NCBI GenBank assembly: GCA_014379905.1
Contig: JACMKX010000160.1
Span: 62,001 to 126,000 of the forward strand
Direction: 5' to 3'
Length of the DNA stretch: 64,000 nucleotides
Origin: Ferruginibacter sp.
GTDB taxonomy: Bacteria > Bacteroidota > Bacteroidia > Chitinophagales > Chitinophagaceae
Part shown: positions 46,496-54,748 of the stretch, piece after piece
How positions within the stretch are numbered: position 1 is the first letter of the stretch
How the letters are laid out: each line of letters starts with the position of its first letter
Made by a program: the position numbers and the translations under genes
Notes under the pieces: generated by a model
The model's input: the letters and a program-made list of their open reading frames with translations, nothing else
What the model was told of the DNA's origin: nothing
Database searches by the model: none

Positions 46496-47884
46496 TTAAA
46501 TATCCGTTGCTTCACCATAAGCCATAGCTGTTGCTTCTTTCATTGCTTCACTCATGGTAGGGTGAGGATGCACAGCCGTTAAAATTTCATGACCGGTTGT
46601 TTCAAGTTTACGGGCCACTACTGCTTCTGCAATCATTTCTGTTACGTTCATACCAATCATATGACAACCTAAAAATTCGCCGTATTTGGCATCGTAAATA
46701 ACTTTTACAAAACCTTCCAAAGCCCCGGCAGCACTTGCTTTACCGCTGGCCATGAACGGGAACTTACCCACCTTTACCTCAAAGCCTGCTTCTTTGGCTG
46801 CTTTTTCTGTGTAACCAACACTGGCAATTTCCGGAACACAATAAGTACAACCAGGGATATTGTTGTAATCCATTGGAGTTATTTTATGTCCTGCCAAATG
46901 CTCTGCAGCATTGATGCCCTCACGGGAAGCTACATGTGCCAAAGCCTGGCCGGGCGTGCAATCGCCAATGGCATAAACACCCGGGACATTTGTTTGCTGG
47001 TTGATATCAACAATGATTTTTCCTTTTTCTGTTTTAATACCCAGTTCTTCCAGGCCAGCATTTTCAATATTGGCCACCACACCTACGGCGCTTAACAAAA
47101 CATCGGCTTCCAGTGTTACTTCACCACTGGCGGTTTTTACAGTAGCTTTTACGCCATTACCGGAAGTATCAACTTTCAGTACTTCACTGTTTGTCATGAT
47201 TTCAATGCCTTGCTTCTTAAATTGTTTCTCCAGTTCTTTGCTGATGTCTTCATCTTCTACAGGAACTATGCGTGGCATAAACTCAACGATGGTACATTTG
47301 GTTCCCATGCTGTTGTAGAAATAGGCAAATTCACTTCCAATGGCGCCACTGCCACAAACGATCATGCTCTTTGGCTGCTCTGGTAAAACCATTGCTTCCC
47401 TGTAGCCAATGATTTTTTTACCATCAATCGGCATAGTTGGCAACTGGCGTGCACGGCCACCTGTAGCAATAATAATATTTTTTGCTTCCACCACTTGTTT
47501 TGTTCCATCGGCAGCAGTTACTTCCAGTTTATTGGCAGCTATCAGTTTGCCCGAACCCATAATTACATCAATCTTATTTTTCTTCATCAGGTACTGGATA
47601 CCCTTGCTCATTTTATCTGCTACACCACGACTACGTTTTATCACGCCTCCAAAATCTGTTGAGGGATTGGCCACGTTGATGCCATAATCTGCCGCATGCT
47701 TTGCATATTCATATACCTGCGCACTTTTTAATAAAGCTTTGGTTGGAATACATCCCCAGTTAAGGCAGATGCCACCCAGGCTTTCTCTTTCCACAATCGC
47801 TACTTTTTTTCCTAACTGACTTGACCTGATTGCCGCAGGATAACCGCCCGGGCCACTTCCTAAAACTATTACGTCGTATGCCAT
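46496..47884 (-). CDS. lpdA: Dihydrolipoyl dehydrogenase (E3)
   Basis: I start at ATG 47884, where AYDVIVLGSGPGGYPAA begins the FAD-binding fold; the longer open frame to 48010 adds 42 residues unlike any E3 and would run across the promoter. 462 residues: redox pair Cys40/Cys45 in GGICLNWGCIPTKAL, NAD-binding GSGAIGSEFA, a second FAD motif YAIGDCTPG and the active-site His in HPHPTMSEAMKEA. It reoxidises dihydrolipoamide of the 2-oxoacid dehydrogenase and glycine cleavage complexes. Single gene with its own promoter and terminator. Confidence 0.95.
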   Translation of the reverse strand: MAYDVIVLGSGPGGYPAAIRSSQLGKKVAIVERESLGGICLNWGCIPTKALLKSAQVYEYAKHAADYGINVANPSTDFGGVIKRSRGVADKMSKGIQYLMKKNKIDVIMGSGKLIAANKLEVTAADGTKQVVEAKNIIIATGGRARQLPTMPIDGKKIIGYREAMVLPEQPKSMIVCGSGAIGSEFAYFYNSMGTKCTIVEFMPRIVPVEDEDISKELEKQFKKQGIEIMTNSEVLKVDTSGNGVKATVKTASGEVTLEADVLLSAVGVVANIENAGLEELGIKTEKGKIIVDINQQTNVPGVYAIGDCTPGQALAHVASREGINAAEHLAGHKITPMDYNNIPGCTYCVPEIASVGYTEKAAKEAGFEVKVGKFPFMASGKASAAGALEGFVKVIYDAKYGEFLGCHMIGMNVTEMIAEAVVARKLETTGHEILTAVHPHPTMSEAMKEATAMAYGEATDI

Positions 47885-47918
47885 AAAAATCTCGAATTTT
47901 AATGATTGAAATGAGTGG

Positions 47919-47950
47919 CAAAAGTAGTTTGAAATAGGGGATTTGCCAAA
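47919..47950 (-). promoter_or_regulatory. Consensus promoter of lpd
   Basis: On the minus strand TTTG (47950-47947), a 20-base spacer and TACTTTTG (47926-47919) match the Bacteroidota consensus. The predicted start near 47912 gives a leader of about 28 bases to ATG 47884. Confidence 0.65.
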
Positions 47951-47967
47951 TCGTGCGTTATGGTACA

Positions 47968-48059
47968 TTTTAACCACATAGAAGTACAGAGAAATACACA
48001 CGGAGTACACTGAGTCTCTGCGATCTCCGTGTTACACTCCGTATTCTCGGTGGTTAAAA
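47968..48059. repeat. CTCTGCG-type inverted word repeat in a divergent promoter region
   Basis: Exact 10-base ends TTTTAACCAC (47968-47977) and GTGGTTAAAA (48050-48059) enclose partly complementary runs with TACAGAGAA, CACGGAGTACACTGAG, TCTCTGCG and CTCCGTG. The whole 92 bases can fold as one long imperfect hairpin. It is related to 24779-24857. Confidence 0.7.
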
Positions 48060-48118
48060 TAAATAGAAGGTTCAATTAAACAATATTTCCGGTATTTAAC
48101 AATCCTTAACTTTACTTA

Positions 48119-48610
48119 ATGAAAAAAATCATACTCAGCATAAGTCTTGTTTTTAGTATTATATCTTTTTCCATTGCTCAAACCAATATCCCCAAATGGA
48201 AAATAACCGATATAGAAAAATACATGAACAGTGGAAAAGAAGAGGTGCTTGTCATTAATTTCTGGGCAACATTTTGCAAACCCTGCGTAGCAGAAATCCC
48301 TTCTTTTATCGAAGTAACGAATAAGTACAAAGATCAACATGTGAAGCTGTTGCTCGTAAGCCTTGATCTTCCTTCTTTTTATCCAAACAAAATTGCTGAT
48401 TTTGCCAGGAAGCATAATTTCAATACCCATATTGTCTGGCTGGATGAAACCAATGCGGATTATTTCTGCCCGAAAATAGATGTGAAATGGAGTGGTTCCA
48501 TTCCTGCTACGCTGATATTAAATCCTAAAACAGGCTACAGGAAATTTTTTGAAGAAGAGATAGAAAAAGATAAGTTTGAAGCGGCGGTGAAAGAGGCGAT
48601 GGGGAAGTAG
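48119..48610 (+). CDS. TlpA-like periplasmic thioredoxin
   Basis: 163 residues with signal peptide ending SFSIAQ (about 21) and a thioredoxin fold with the redox motif FWATFCKPCVAEIPSF (CKPC). The later WSGSIPATLILNPKTG holds the cis-proline. It probably acts as a periplasmic thiol-disulfide reductase; the partner is not known. Single gene, convergent with the DUF3089 gene. Confidence 0.88.
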   Translation: MKKIILSISLVFSIISFSIAQTNIPKWKITDIEKYMNSGKEEVLVINFWATFCKPCVAEIPSFIEVTNKYKDQHVKLLLVSLDLPSFYPNKIADFARKHNFNTHIVWLDETNADYFCPKIDVKWSGSIPATLILNPKTGYRKFFEEEIEKDKFEAAVKEAMGK

Positions 48611-48715
48611 ATGCTGGATGCTGGCAAAATAGTTCCGCAAGATATAAAATGATCTGACAATATAGCGACTCCTGCCGGGAACGGGTTTCTAGTACCTGAT
48701 TCCTTTCTTTTTATA

Positions 48716-48748
48716 ACACGAATTCCAGGCACGAATTCCACGAATTAG
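48716..48748. repeat. CACGAATT word repeat
   Basis: Three copies (ACACGAATT, GCACGAATT, CCACGAATT) within 33 bases, between the convergent TlpA-like and DUF3089 genes. Confidence 0.65.
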
Positions 48749-48793
48749 AATCTGCTGATTAGATGTAATACTTAATCTGTAAATAGAATAATT

Positions 48794-48822
48794 CCACCTT
48801 TCTTATTCCTTATTTTATGTTT
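48794..48822. repeat. TTCTTATTCC word repeat
   Basis: CTTTCTTATTCCTTATT is repeated exactly in inverse orientation at 60330-60347, where it supplies the stop of an outer-membrane protein gene. Confidence 0.5.
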
Positions 48823-48831
48823 CTTATTTTC

Positions 48832-49848
48832 TTATCCCTTCCAATATAACCCAATCCTCCTCCGCACGTCTTCCCTGATATTTAAATAGAACAGGTTGAT
48901 ATCACCAATATGGTAATTCTTACTTTTCAAAAACATACTACCAAAGAACTTTGGCTTGCTCGTCCACAAAATGTTTTCATGCACCTGCGCATCTACCGGC
49001 TTACTTATTTTATTGAACTTTATAAGAATGGTTCCTTTGTTTAAACTTTTAGGTGCATAGCTGTTGTTGGTTGTCCAGGTAAGCGGGTTGGTAACGATGC
49101 TTTTAAAGTCTTCTTTTAAAATATAATCCGCTCCTTCATATCCTTTTTTAAAACTCCGCCATCCTACAAAACAAGTGGTGCTTAATGAATCGCGGCAGGG
49201 TTGTAACACAGCAAAATAATTTTCAGGTGTCGGCATGCCAATAATGTATGCACACACCAGCTTATTCATCAACACTTTTCCTTCAAAAAATTCTTTAATT
49301 AATCTCCCGGCATGTTGTGTGCCCTGGCTGTGAGCTGCAATAATAATGGGCCTGCCTCCATTGTAATGTTGCAGGTAAAATTCAAATGCTTTTTTTACAT
49401 CGCCGTAGGCAAGGTTGAAGGCATTGCTGGAACGAATGGTATCGGCAGTTACATAGTTTCCATAATGCGCCTGCCGGTACCTTGGGGCAAATACCCGGCT
49501 CTGTTCATTGAACACACTTGCCTGCAATAAAATGGAGGAGTAATCAGTTCTATGATTAAGGTTAACATCATCTATATCTGCATTGGCGCTGCTGTCCTTT
49601 TTATTGGTAAGGGTAGTAGGATGGATAAAAAATACATCAACAACACTATCCCTGTATACACTGTTTCTTAAAGGCTTTGGAATGCTGTCTGCCGGGTCCC
49701 ATTTCCATGGATGTGCAGCCCAATCGTTTAAGTTAGCATAATCGGGTATTCTTTTTTGTAAAGGAACCAGCTGCGCAATTTTTTTGCTACTGCTGCAACC
49801 GGCTACTGTAAATAGTACAACAAAGAATAAAAATGAATAAATTCTCAT
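48832..49848 (-). CDS. DUF3089 alpha/beta-hydrolase lipoprotein
   Basis: I start at ATG 49848 because it gives a lipoprotein signal (RIYSFLFFVVLFTVAGC, Cys19); the longer frame to 50043 runs through spacer repeats. 338 residues. DUF3089 features are VFFIHPTT, NEQSRVFAPRYRQAHYGNYV, then IIAAHSQGTQHAGRLIKEFF with the probable nucleophilic Ser in AHSQG, and YIIGMPTP. A secreted esterase or lipase is likely, with unknown substrate. Confidence 0.85.
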   Translation of the reverse strand: MRIYSFLFFVVLFTVAGCSSSKKIAQLVPLQKRIPDYANLNDWAAHPWKWDPADSIPKPLRNSVYRDSVVDVFFIHPTTLTNKKDSSANADIDDVNLNHRTDYSSILLQASVFNEQSRVFAPRYRQAHYGNYVTADTIRSSNAFNLAYGDVKKAFEFYLQHYNGGRPIIIAAHSQGTQHAGRLIKEFFEGKVLMNKLVCAYIIGMPTPENYFAVLQPCRDSLSTTCFVGWRSFKKGYEGADYILKEDFKSIVTNPLTWTTNNSYAPKSLNKGTILIKFNKISKPVDAQVHENILWTSKPKFFGSMFLKSKNYHIGDINLFYLNIREDVRRRIGLYWKG

Positions 49849-49933
49849 GAATGATAAAGATAGTGATTTGATCGGGTGGATAGGATGGAGGGCACAAATT
49901 CCATCATCCAATGATCTTGTAATCCCAATAAAA

Positions 49934-49955
49934 AACCGGCCCTCGCAGACCGGTT
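49934..49955 (-). terminator. Terminator after the thioredoxin-family gene
   Basis: AACCGG (49934-49939) and CCGGTT (49950-49955) form the stem; on the minus strand it is followed by TTTTTATT. It lies about 100 bases after the stop at 50052. Confidence 0.55.
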
Positions 49956-50005
49956 CTTTGTTATAGGCTATACTAATTTTTTGCGGGTTACAGATCAGGC
50001 GCGTG

Positions 50006-50050
50006 GCTTCAATCCCATCATCCTTAAATCCGGCGAATCCCAATCCTGAT
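50006..50050. repeat. AATCCCAATCC word repeat
   Basis: AATCCCATCATCCTTAAATCC and GAATCCCAATCCT words; a related run ATAAATCCCAATCCT lies at 38062-38079. Both occupy the space right after minus-strand genes. Confidence 0.45.
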
Positions 50051-50051
50051 A

Positions 50052-50663
50052 CTATTTATTCCGTTTAATAGTGCAACCCACACTACGGCTTTCCTTTACA
50101 GTAATATCTTTTCCGCCTGATAATTCATTAATGGCTTCTTTTAAATGATACCTGGTAATTGCTGCAGCGTCAGATGGATTGTCATCAATAGCACCATGAT
50201 AAACCAGTGTCATGGTTTTATCAAACAAAAAACATTCGGGAGTACGGTTAGCACCAAAAGCATCTGCTACTTCATGGTCTTTATCAACTACATAACTCCA
50301 GGCGTATTTCTGACTTTTTGCATAAGCCTGCATGGCTTCAAAACTGTCATCGGAGCTACGCTGGGCTTCATTGCTGTTCAAAACAATCACACCCAGTTTC
50401 ATTTTATACGCATGCCTGGCTATTTCATTGGTGCGCTCCTGGTTTTTAATAACGTAGGGACAGGTATTGCAACTGAACATTACCAATACTCCATTTTCTC
50501 CGGCTACGTCTTTCATACTGATGTCTTTGCCGGAAACATCTTTCATTTTTACTGTTGCTTTTGGCATTTTACTTCCAATGGTTAACGGATCCGCCATTGT
50601 AAATGCCATACCAGCTGCAACAGCTAAAGGCGCAAGGATAAAAAATATTTTTTTCATGATCAT
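50052..50663 (-). CDS. Thioredoxin-family (redoxin) exported protein
   Basis: About 203 residues with a signal peptide (KKIFFILAPLAVAAGMAFTMA). The redoxin fold shows VLVMFSCNTCPYVIKNQERT with a CNTC pair, and later DKDHEVADAFGANRTPECFLFDKT with the cis-proline. This CxxCPYV class is common in Bacteroidota and is related to AhpC/TSA proteins. It probably mediates peroxide or disulfide reduction in the periplasm. Two close ATGs (50663 and 50657) are possible starts. Confidence 0.85.
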   Translation of the reverse strand: MIMKKIFFILAPLAVAAGMAFTMADPLTIGSKMPKATVKMKDVSGKDISMKDVAGENGVLVMFSCNTCPYVIKNQERTNEIARHAYKMKLGVIVLNSNEAQRSSDDSFEAMQAYAKSQKYAWSYVVDKDHEVADAFGANRTPECFLFDKTMTLVYHGAIDDNPSDAAAITRYHLKEAINELSGGKDITVKESRSVGCTIKRNK

Positions 50664-50734
50664 AAATTTTTAGTTGAAAGTTGAACTTAAAGTTAGTGCA
50701 GGAAATGCGGGAATGTATCACGTTAAATAATAAA

Positions 50735-51724
50735 TTATTTGAACGGTGTGTCATCAGGCTGATATTTACCGGCCTCCATTGCATGCTTCTGTTCCATTTC
50801 TTTTTGTAAGGCCGCAGCTTTAAGAGAGCGGATACTCACATTTAATTCAAAGCCAACTAATAATGCAAGGGAATTAATAAATATGAGTGCCATCACCATC
50901 ATGATGGTACCAATGGAACCGTAGAGCGCATTGTACCTGCCGAAGTTGCCCACAAATGCCGCAAAACCCACAGAAGCCAAAATGCTGAGAATAGTAGTGA
51001 GTATAGAACCGGGGGATATAAGTTTCCAGCGTTTGGAAACAGCGGGTGCATATTTAAAAATAAAACCTACAATTAGAAAAAGTAAAATGACGATCATTCC
51101 CCAGCGGAAATAAGTGATAAAATTTTGCCATGATTTATCTACCACGATCATTTTGAGAAGGGCGCCCTGCATAATGAGCAGCAAAAGATAAGTGAGCAAT
51201 AAGGAAAAAATGAGGATCGTGAGTTTAATAGCCCTCCATCGTTTTTCCAAACCATTTATTTTTTCGAAGCCCACGTATTTCCTGTTGAAACTGCGGATAA
51301 TGCCCATCATAGCATTACTGGCAAAGAAAAGAGACAGGATAAGCCCAAACGATAAGAGCCCGATACGGGAATCGTCTAAAAAACTGTCTACAAAACTCAT
51401 CACCCCACGATTGTATTCCGGAGAAGGAATAATATCGCGGATAATATTATGCAATTGTATTTTAATGCTGCGTTTGGATATAAAAGGCAGGTTGGGTACC
51501 AAAGTAAAAATAAACAATAAGGATGGCGGAATGGCCATGATAAAATTATAGGAAATGGCAGCGGCCCTTTCTGAAAAGCCCTGCGTTTTTAACTGGGCGA
51601 GCAAAAATTTAACGGTATCGTGCAAGGAGATGCCTTCAAAGCCCGGTAACTTCCAGCCTTTGCTTTTTCTTATCAGGAATGCAAGCGGGGTTTTAGTGAT
51701 CAGTATCCGTTGAACTTTCAGCAA
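50735..51724 (-). CDS. YihY/virulence factor BrkB family membrane protein
   Basis: 329 residues with about six membrane helices. Family features are FSERAAAISYNFIMAIPPSLLFIFT, LLSFGLILSLFFASNAMMGIIRSFN, WKLISPGSILTTILSILASVGFAAFVGNF and YGSIGTIMMVMALIFINSLALLVGFELN. The function of the family is unsettled (formerly misnamed RNase BN). It is separated by 10 bases from mltG upstream, so the pair is cotranscribed. Confidence 0.9.
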   Translation of the reverse strand: MLKVQRILITKTPLAFLIRKSKGWKLPGFEGISLHDTVKFLLAQLKTQGFSERAAAISYNFIMAIPPSLLFIFTLVPNLPFISKRSIKIQLHNIIRDIIPSPEYNRGVMSFVDSFLDDSRIGLLSFGLILSLFFASNAMMGIIRSFNRKYVGFEKINGLEKRWRAIKLTILIFSLLLTYLLLLIMQGALLKMIVVDKSWQNFITYFRWGMIVILLFLIVGFIFKYAPAVSKRWKLISPGSILTTILSILASVGFAAFVGNFGRYNALYGSIGTIMMVMALIFINSLALLVGFELNVSIRSLKAAALQKEMEQKHAMEAGKYQPDDTPFK

Positions 51725-51734
51725 CAGGGAATAT

Positions 51735-52763
51735 TTAGTTGTTTTGTTGTTGTTTCTTTTTTAAAAAATCATCCAGCCATACCTGGTATTCTTTTGCGAA
51801 TTTAAGATGCTCGGGGTAAGTAGCCGCAAAATTGGAATAACCGTCCAGCCCGGGTTTGGCCACAAAGAAAATATAATCTGTCTGTGGGGCATCTAATACG
51901 GCGTCTATAGTTTCAGCAGAGGGCGTGCAGATTGGACCCGGGGGCAAACCCGTGTTCTGGTAAGTATTGTAAGGGGAAGGGTATTTGAGGTGACCGAATA
52001 AAATTCTTTTTAAACCAAAATCCCGCATAGCATATTTTACAGTGGGATCTGCCTCCAGTTTCATTCCTTTATTAATACGGTTGATGTACACACTCGCAAT
52101 AAGTCCTTTGTCTTTCAATTTATTGGTTTCTTCTTCTACAATACTGGCCATATTATACACCTGCTTAGCTGTCATATCCTTTGCCGCTGCCTTTGCTTTG
52201 CGTTCACTGTTCCAGAATTTATCTTCTTCCGCTTTCAGGCGGGTAAATAATTTTGAAAAAGAACTGTTCCAGTTTAACAGGTAGGTATTGGGAATTACAG
52301 CTGTCATAGCAGTGTTCGTGTCCAGCTTATATTTATTCAAAGAATCATTGCTGTATAAAAAGCGAAGGGCGTCAGCTTCAGTGCATTCAAACATACTGCC
52401 TAGTTTTTTTGCCAGGTCTTCTTTAGTGCGGAGTTTATTGATGACCAGTCTCACCGGCGATTGCCTGCCGGCTTTCAGCATACGGATGAGGTTGTATAAA
52501 CTCATCCCATCTTTTATTTCGTACCTGCCGGCTTTTACTTTTTCATTGTAACCAGCCTGGCCGGCCAGCTTATCAAAAAAGAAAGTTCCGCCAATGATTT
52601 GCTGATCCGCTAAAGATGTTTTTACATCATTATAAGATGCGCCCGTTTTTATATAGAAAAATTTATCCGCAGGTGCATTTACCGTGGGGCCAAATACTTT
52701 CCAGGCCGACCAACTTCCAACGATCAGCACAACCACCAATGTTATCAGTAATATTTTTTTCAT
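51735..52763 (-). CDS. mltG: Endolytic murein transglycosylase
   Basis: 342 residues with an N-terminal membrane anchor (about 4-20) and the YceG/MltG fold. The catalytic segment is MASIVEEETNKLKDKGLIASVYINRI with the conserved Glu, followed by LEADPTVKYAMRD and YNTYQNTGLPPGPICTPS. It cuts nascent glycan strands, ending their elongation. A LysM-like N-terminal region (YFYIKTGASYNDVKTSL) is present. First gene of a unit with the YihY-type gene; a terminator separates it from secG upstream. Confidence 0.93.
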   Translation of the reverse strand: MKKILLITLVVVLIVGSWSAWKVFGPTVNAPADKFFYIKTGASYNDVKTSLADQQIIGGTFFFDKLAGQAGYNEKVKAGRYEIKDGMSLYNLIRMLKAGRQSPVRLVINKLRTKEDLAKKLGSMFECTEADALRFLYSNDSLNKYKLDTNTAMTAVIPNTYLLNWNSSFSKLFTRLKAEEDKFWNSERKAKAAAKDMTAKQVYNMASIVEEETNKLKDKGLIASVYINRINKGMKLEADPTVKYAMRDFGLKRILFGHLKYPSPYNTYQNTGLPPGPICTPSAETIDAVLDAPQTDYIFFVAKPGLDGYSNFAATYPEHLKFAKEYQVWLDDFLKKKQQQNN

Positions 52764-52802
52764 TCAATTGATTTAAACCTTCCCTGCAACAAAGTAAAAT
52801 AA

Positions 52803-52829
52803 AAAACCCCGCCCGGAAGAGGCAGGGTT
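52803..52829 (-). terminator. Terminator after secG
   Basis: On the minus strand AACCCTGCC and GGCGGGGTT form a GC-rich stem (one mismatch) around a 7-base loop, followed by TTTTATTTT. It lies about 20 bases after the secG stop codon. Confidence 0.8.
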
Positions 52830-52848
52830 ATAAAATTTTTGATAATAA

Positions 52849-53205
52849 TTATTTTCCTGTGTCTGCAGGAGCAGGTGCAGGAAGAGAAGTTGAATTAGTT
52901 GGAGCAGCCGGGTTCGTTCTAGGTGCCGATACAGGAACATCATTCAACAGCTTATCATTAGCGGAAGAAGAACTGCCATCTTTTGGAATAAAAGCAGGAG
53001 ACATAAGGCAAAGAAGCCCTACAACAGCCGCAAAAATCCAGGTACCTTTTTCAAGTACGTCTGTACTTTGTTTTACGCCCATGAGCTGATTACCAAAACC
53101 ACTCAATGAACCTGATAAACCGCCACCTTTTGGATTCTGGATCAAAACGATCAGTCCCAATACAACAGAAGCAATGATAATTAATACGCCGAATAAAGCT
53201 AACAT
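52849..53205 (-). CDS. secG: Preprotein translocase subunit SecG
   Basis: 118 residues with two membrane helices (about 2-22 and 55-73) separated by the conserved loop VLIQNPKGGGLSGSLSGFGNQLMGVKQSTDVLEKGTW-type segment (QNPKGGGLSG visible). A Ser/Pro/Ala-rich tail (about 80-118) is longer than in E. coli. It is part of the SecYEG channel. Thirteen bases separate it from the TPR gene upstream, and a terminator follows. Confidence 0.92.
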   Translation of the reverse strand: MLALFGVLIIIASVVLGLIVLIQNPKGGGLSGSLSGFGNQLMGVKQSTDVLEKGTWIFAAVVGLLCLMSPAFIPKDGSSSSANDKLLNDVPVSAPRTNPAAPTNSTSLPAPAPADTGK

Positions 53206-53218
53206 GTCTATTTAATTT

Positions 53219-54094
53219 TTATTGAATTTCGTTTAATTTGGCTGCAAAGTAAGCGTTTTTGGAAGGATTGAGCAAACTTAATTTTTCATATATTTCTTTA
53301 GCCTTATTTGTTTTGCCTTGCTGAAGATAAACGATTGCCATTGACTCTGTTAAGACTTCTTCATCCTTGTTGCTTTTTTCTGCCAGTTTTTGTACGGAGG
53401 GATCAATAAAACCATCCACACCAGCTTTTTCTTTTAGCCCGTCCGGGTGAACTTTTTTCATGGTTTTAAGCCATTCCGTAAAGCTTTTCATTTGCCGGCC
53501 CATCTTATCACCGGGCTGTACTGTTTCGCTTAGCTTAATACCCTGCGATGCAAAATAATCGGTGGTATGAAGTGGTTCAAATAACAGGGGCGGATTATTT
53601 TCGGCTCCTAGATTTTCAGTAACTATATTTTCTTTCACAGGCTCCGGCTTTGCGATGCTTTCTGTTATGGCAACAGGTTCAGCTGCCCATTCAGTTATGG
53701 GCTCATCCACTACTTCAACCCAGTGTTCAAAATTATTAGCTGCCCCGTCATCCCCAGGTTGAGCCGCTGCTATTGCATCTGCAACAGATGCTGTAATAGG
53801 CTGGTCATTTATTTCCGGCAGTTGATCAATGTTGACACCTGGCAGTTCATTGACCGGTTCAGCGGGTATTTTTAGTTCTATGCTGTCTTTGCTGGTTAGC
53901 TGATGGTTCAATAAATAGGGATTGGCAAAATGCAGGGCGGTTTTTGCGGCAATAGTGGGGTAGCCATCTGCTTCCGGCGGTGTTTGTTGCAACAGGAAAA
54001 AATGTGCAGCCGAAAAATAGGGGTATGCTCCCGCTATCTTTTGAAGGTCTGCATCTGGTCCAAATACAGCTGTATGTAAAGATTGAAAAGACAT
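53219..54094 (-). CDS. TPR-ending protein of unknown function
   Basis: 291 residues, no signal peptide. The N-terminal 60 residues (LQKIAGAYPYFSAAHFFLLQQ) and an acidic Pro/Glu-rich middle precede the region MGRQMKSFTEWLKTMKKVHPD. The C-terminal 60 residues form one or two TPR-like helix pairs (ESMAIVYLQQGKTNKAKEIYEKLSLLNP). It is conserved in position between lptE and secG in related genomes, as far as I recall. Function is unknown. Confidence 0.75.
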   Translation of the reverse strand: MSFQSLHTAVFGPDADLQKIAGAYPYFSAAHFFLLQQTPPEADGYPTIAAKTALHFANPYLLNHQLTSKDSIELKIPAEPVNELPGVNIDQLPEINDQPITASVADAIAAAQPGDDGAANNFEHWVEVVDEPITEWAAEPVAITESIAKPEPVKENIVTENLGAENNPPLLFEPLHTTDYFASQGIKLSETVQPGDKMGRQMKSFTEWLKTMKKVHPDGLKEKAGVDGFIDPSVQKLAEKSNKDEEVLTESMAIVYLQQGKTNKAKEIYEKLSLLNPSKNAYFAAKLNEIQ

Positions 54095-54103
54095 GAGGAT
54101 AAT

Positions 54104-54625
54104 TTACCAGTTGGAAAATATTTTATTAAAGATCTCATCTACCAGGTTTTTAACGATCTCTTCGTTCAATGTTCTTTCTGCATCTGCCAGGGATTGTGAA
54201 GCAGGGAAATCGAAAGTACGGTTAAGGTCAGCTTCAAAATTTTTGGTATCATCCAATGTATTCCTGAACACTAAATGAAAGCCAACATTAAGCCTGTTAC
54301 CGCTACTGGTATTATTGCTAATGGCAATAGTGGTGGCATAATACTGCGATATAAAACCACTGATATCATAATGTGCATCATCATTGTTTGTTTGTCTTAA
54401 CCTGGTAGTACCGATAATTTTTTGTTTCAAACGCTCGGTCAGTTGCGGACTTAATTGTGTATTCACATACTGCGCCTTATTTTCAAGGTAATTTACCCTG
54501 AAACTTTTTACGTCGGCCGGGATAGGCGCTACGTCCTTAAATCCATACTTGCAGGTAGCAAAATTAAATGTAGCTGCGAGGAGCAGTAGTATAACAAAAA
54601 GCCTTATTCTTTTAATATTGTTCAT
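54104..54625 (-). CDS. lptE: LPS-assembly lipoprotein LptE
   Basis: About 173 residues with lipobox ATFNFATC. The mature part starts KYGFKDVAPIPADVKSFRVNYLENKA and shows FRNTLDDTKNFEADLNRTFDF and LNEEIVKNLVDEIFNKIFSNW, as in Bacteroidota LptE, partner of LptD in placing LPS in the outer membrane. I choose ATG 54625; upstream in-frame ATGs (54631, 54658) lie inside an ATAGTTCATGG word repeat, which would otherwise add 11 repeat-encoded residues. Nine bases separate it from the TPR gene. Confidence 0.82.
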   Translation of the reverse strand: MNNIKRIRLFVILLLLAATFNFATCKYGFKDVAPIPADVKSFRVNYLENKAQYVNTQLSPQLTERLKQKIIGTTRLRQTNNDDAHYDISGFISQYYATTIAISNNTSSGNRLNVGFHLVFRNTLDDTKNFEADLNRTFDFPASQSLADAERTLNEEIVKNLVDEIFNKIFSNW

Positions 54626-54665
54626 AGTCATGGTTGATAGTTCATGGTTCATGGGCAAAGATTCA
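54626..54665. repeat. ATAGTTCATGG word repeat at the lptE start
   Basis: CATGGTTGATAGTTCATGG matches the left arm of the hairpin at 30942-30963. It lies directly upstream of, and in frame with, lptE. Confidence 0.6.
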
Positions 54666-54708
54666 TAGATGATTGATCCAGGTAAGGCGTCCGGCTTTTT
54701 ATTGCGGG

Positions 54709-54748
54709 CCCATTATCACATTAGCATATTAGCTAATTATCAAATTAA
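54709..54748. repeat. GCTAATGTG word repeat upstream of lptE
   Basis: CCCATTATCACATTAGCA (54709-54726) is the exact reverse complement of 63961-63978. More words (ATTAGCTAATTATCAAATT) follow to the stop of the sigma-54 activator gene. Confidence 0.65.

Noticed and set aside
47885-48010. N-terminal extension of dihydrolipoyl dehydrogenase
   Set aside because: The extension crosses a consensus promoter and precedes a canonical FAD-binding start at 47884.
49849-50043. N-terminal extension of the DUF3089 lipoprotein
   Set aside because: The extra residues come from spacer repeats and would bury the lipoprotein signal starting at 49848.
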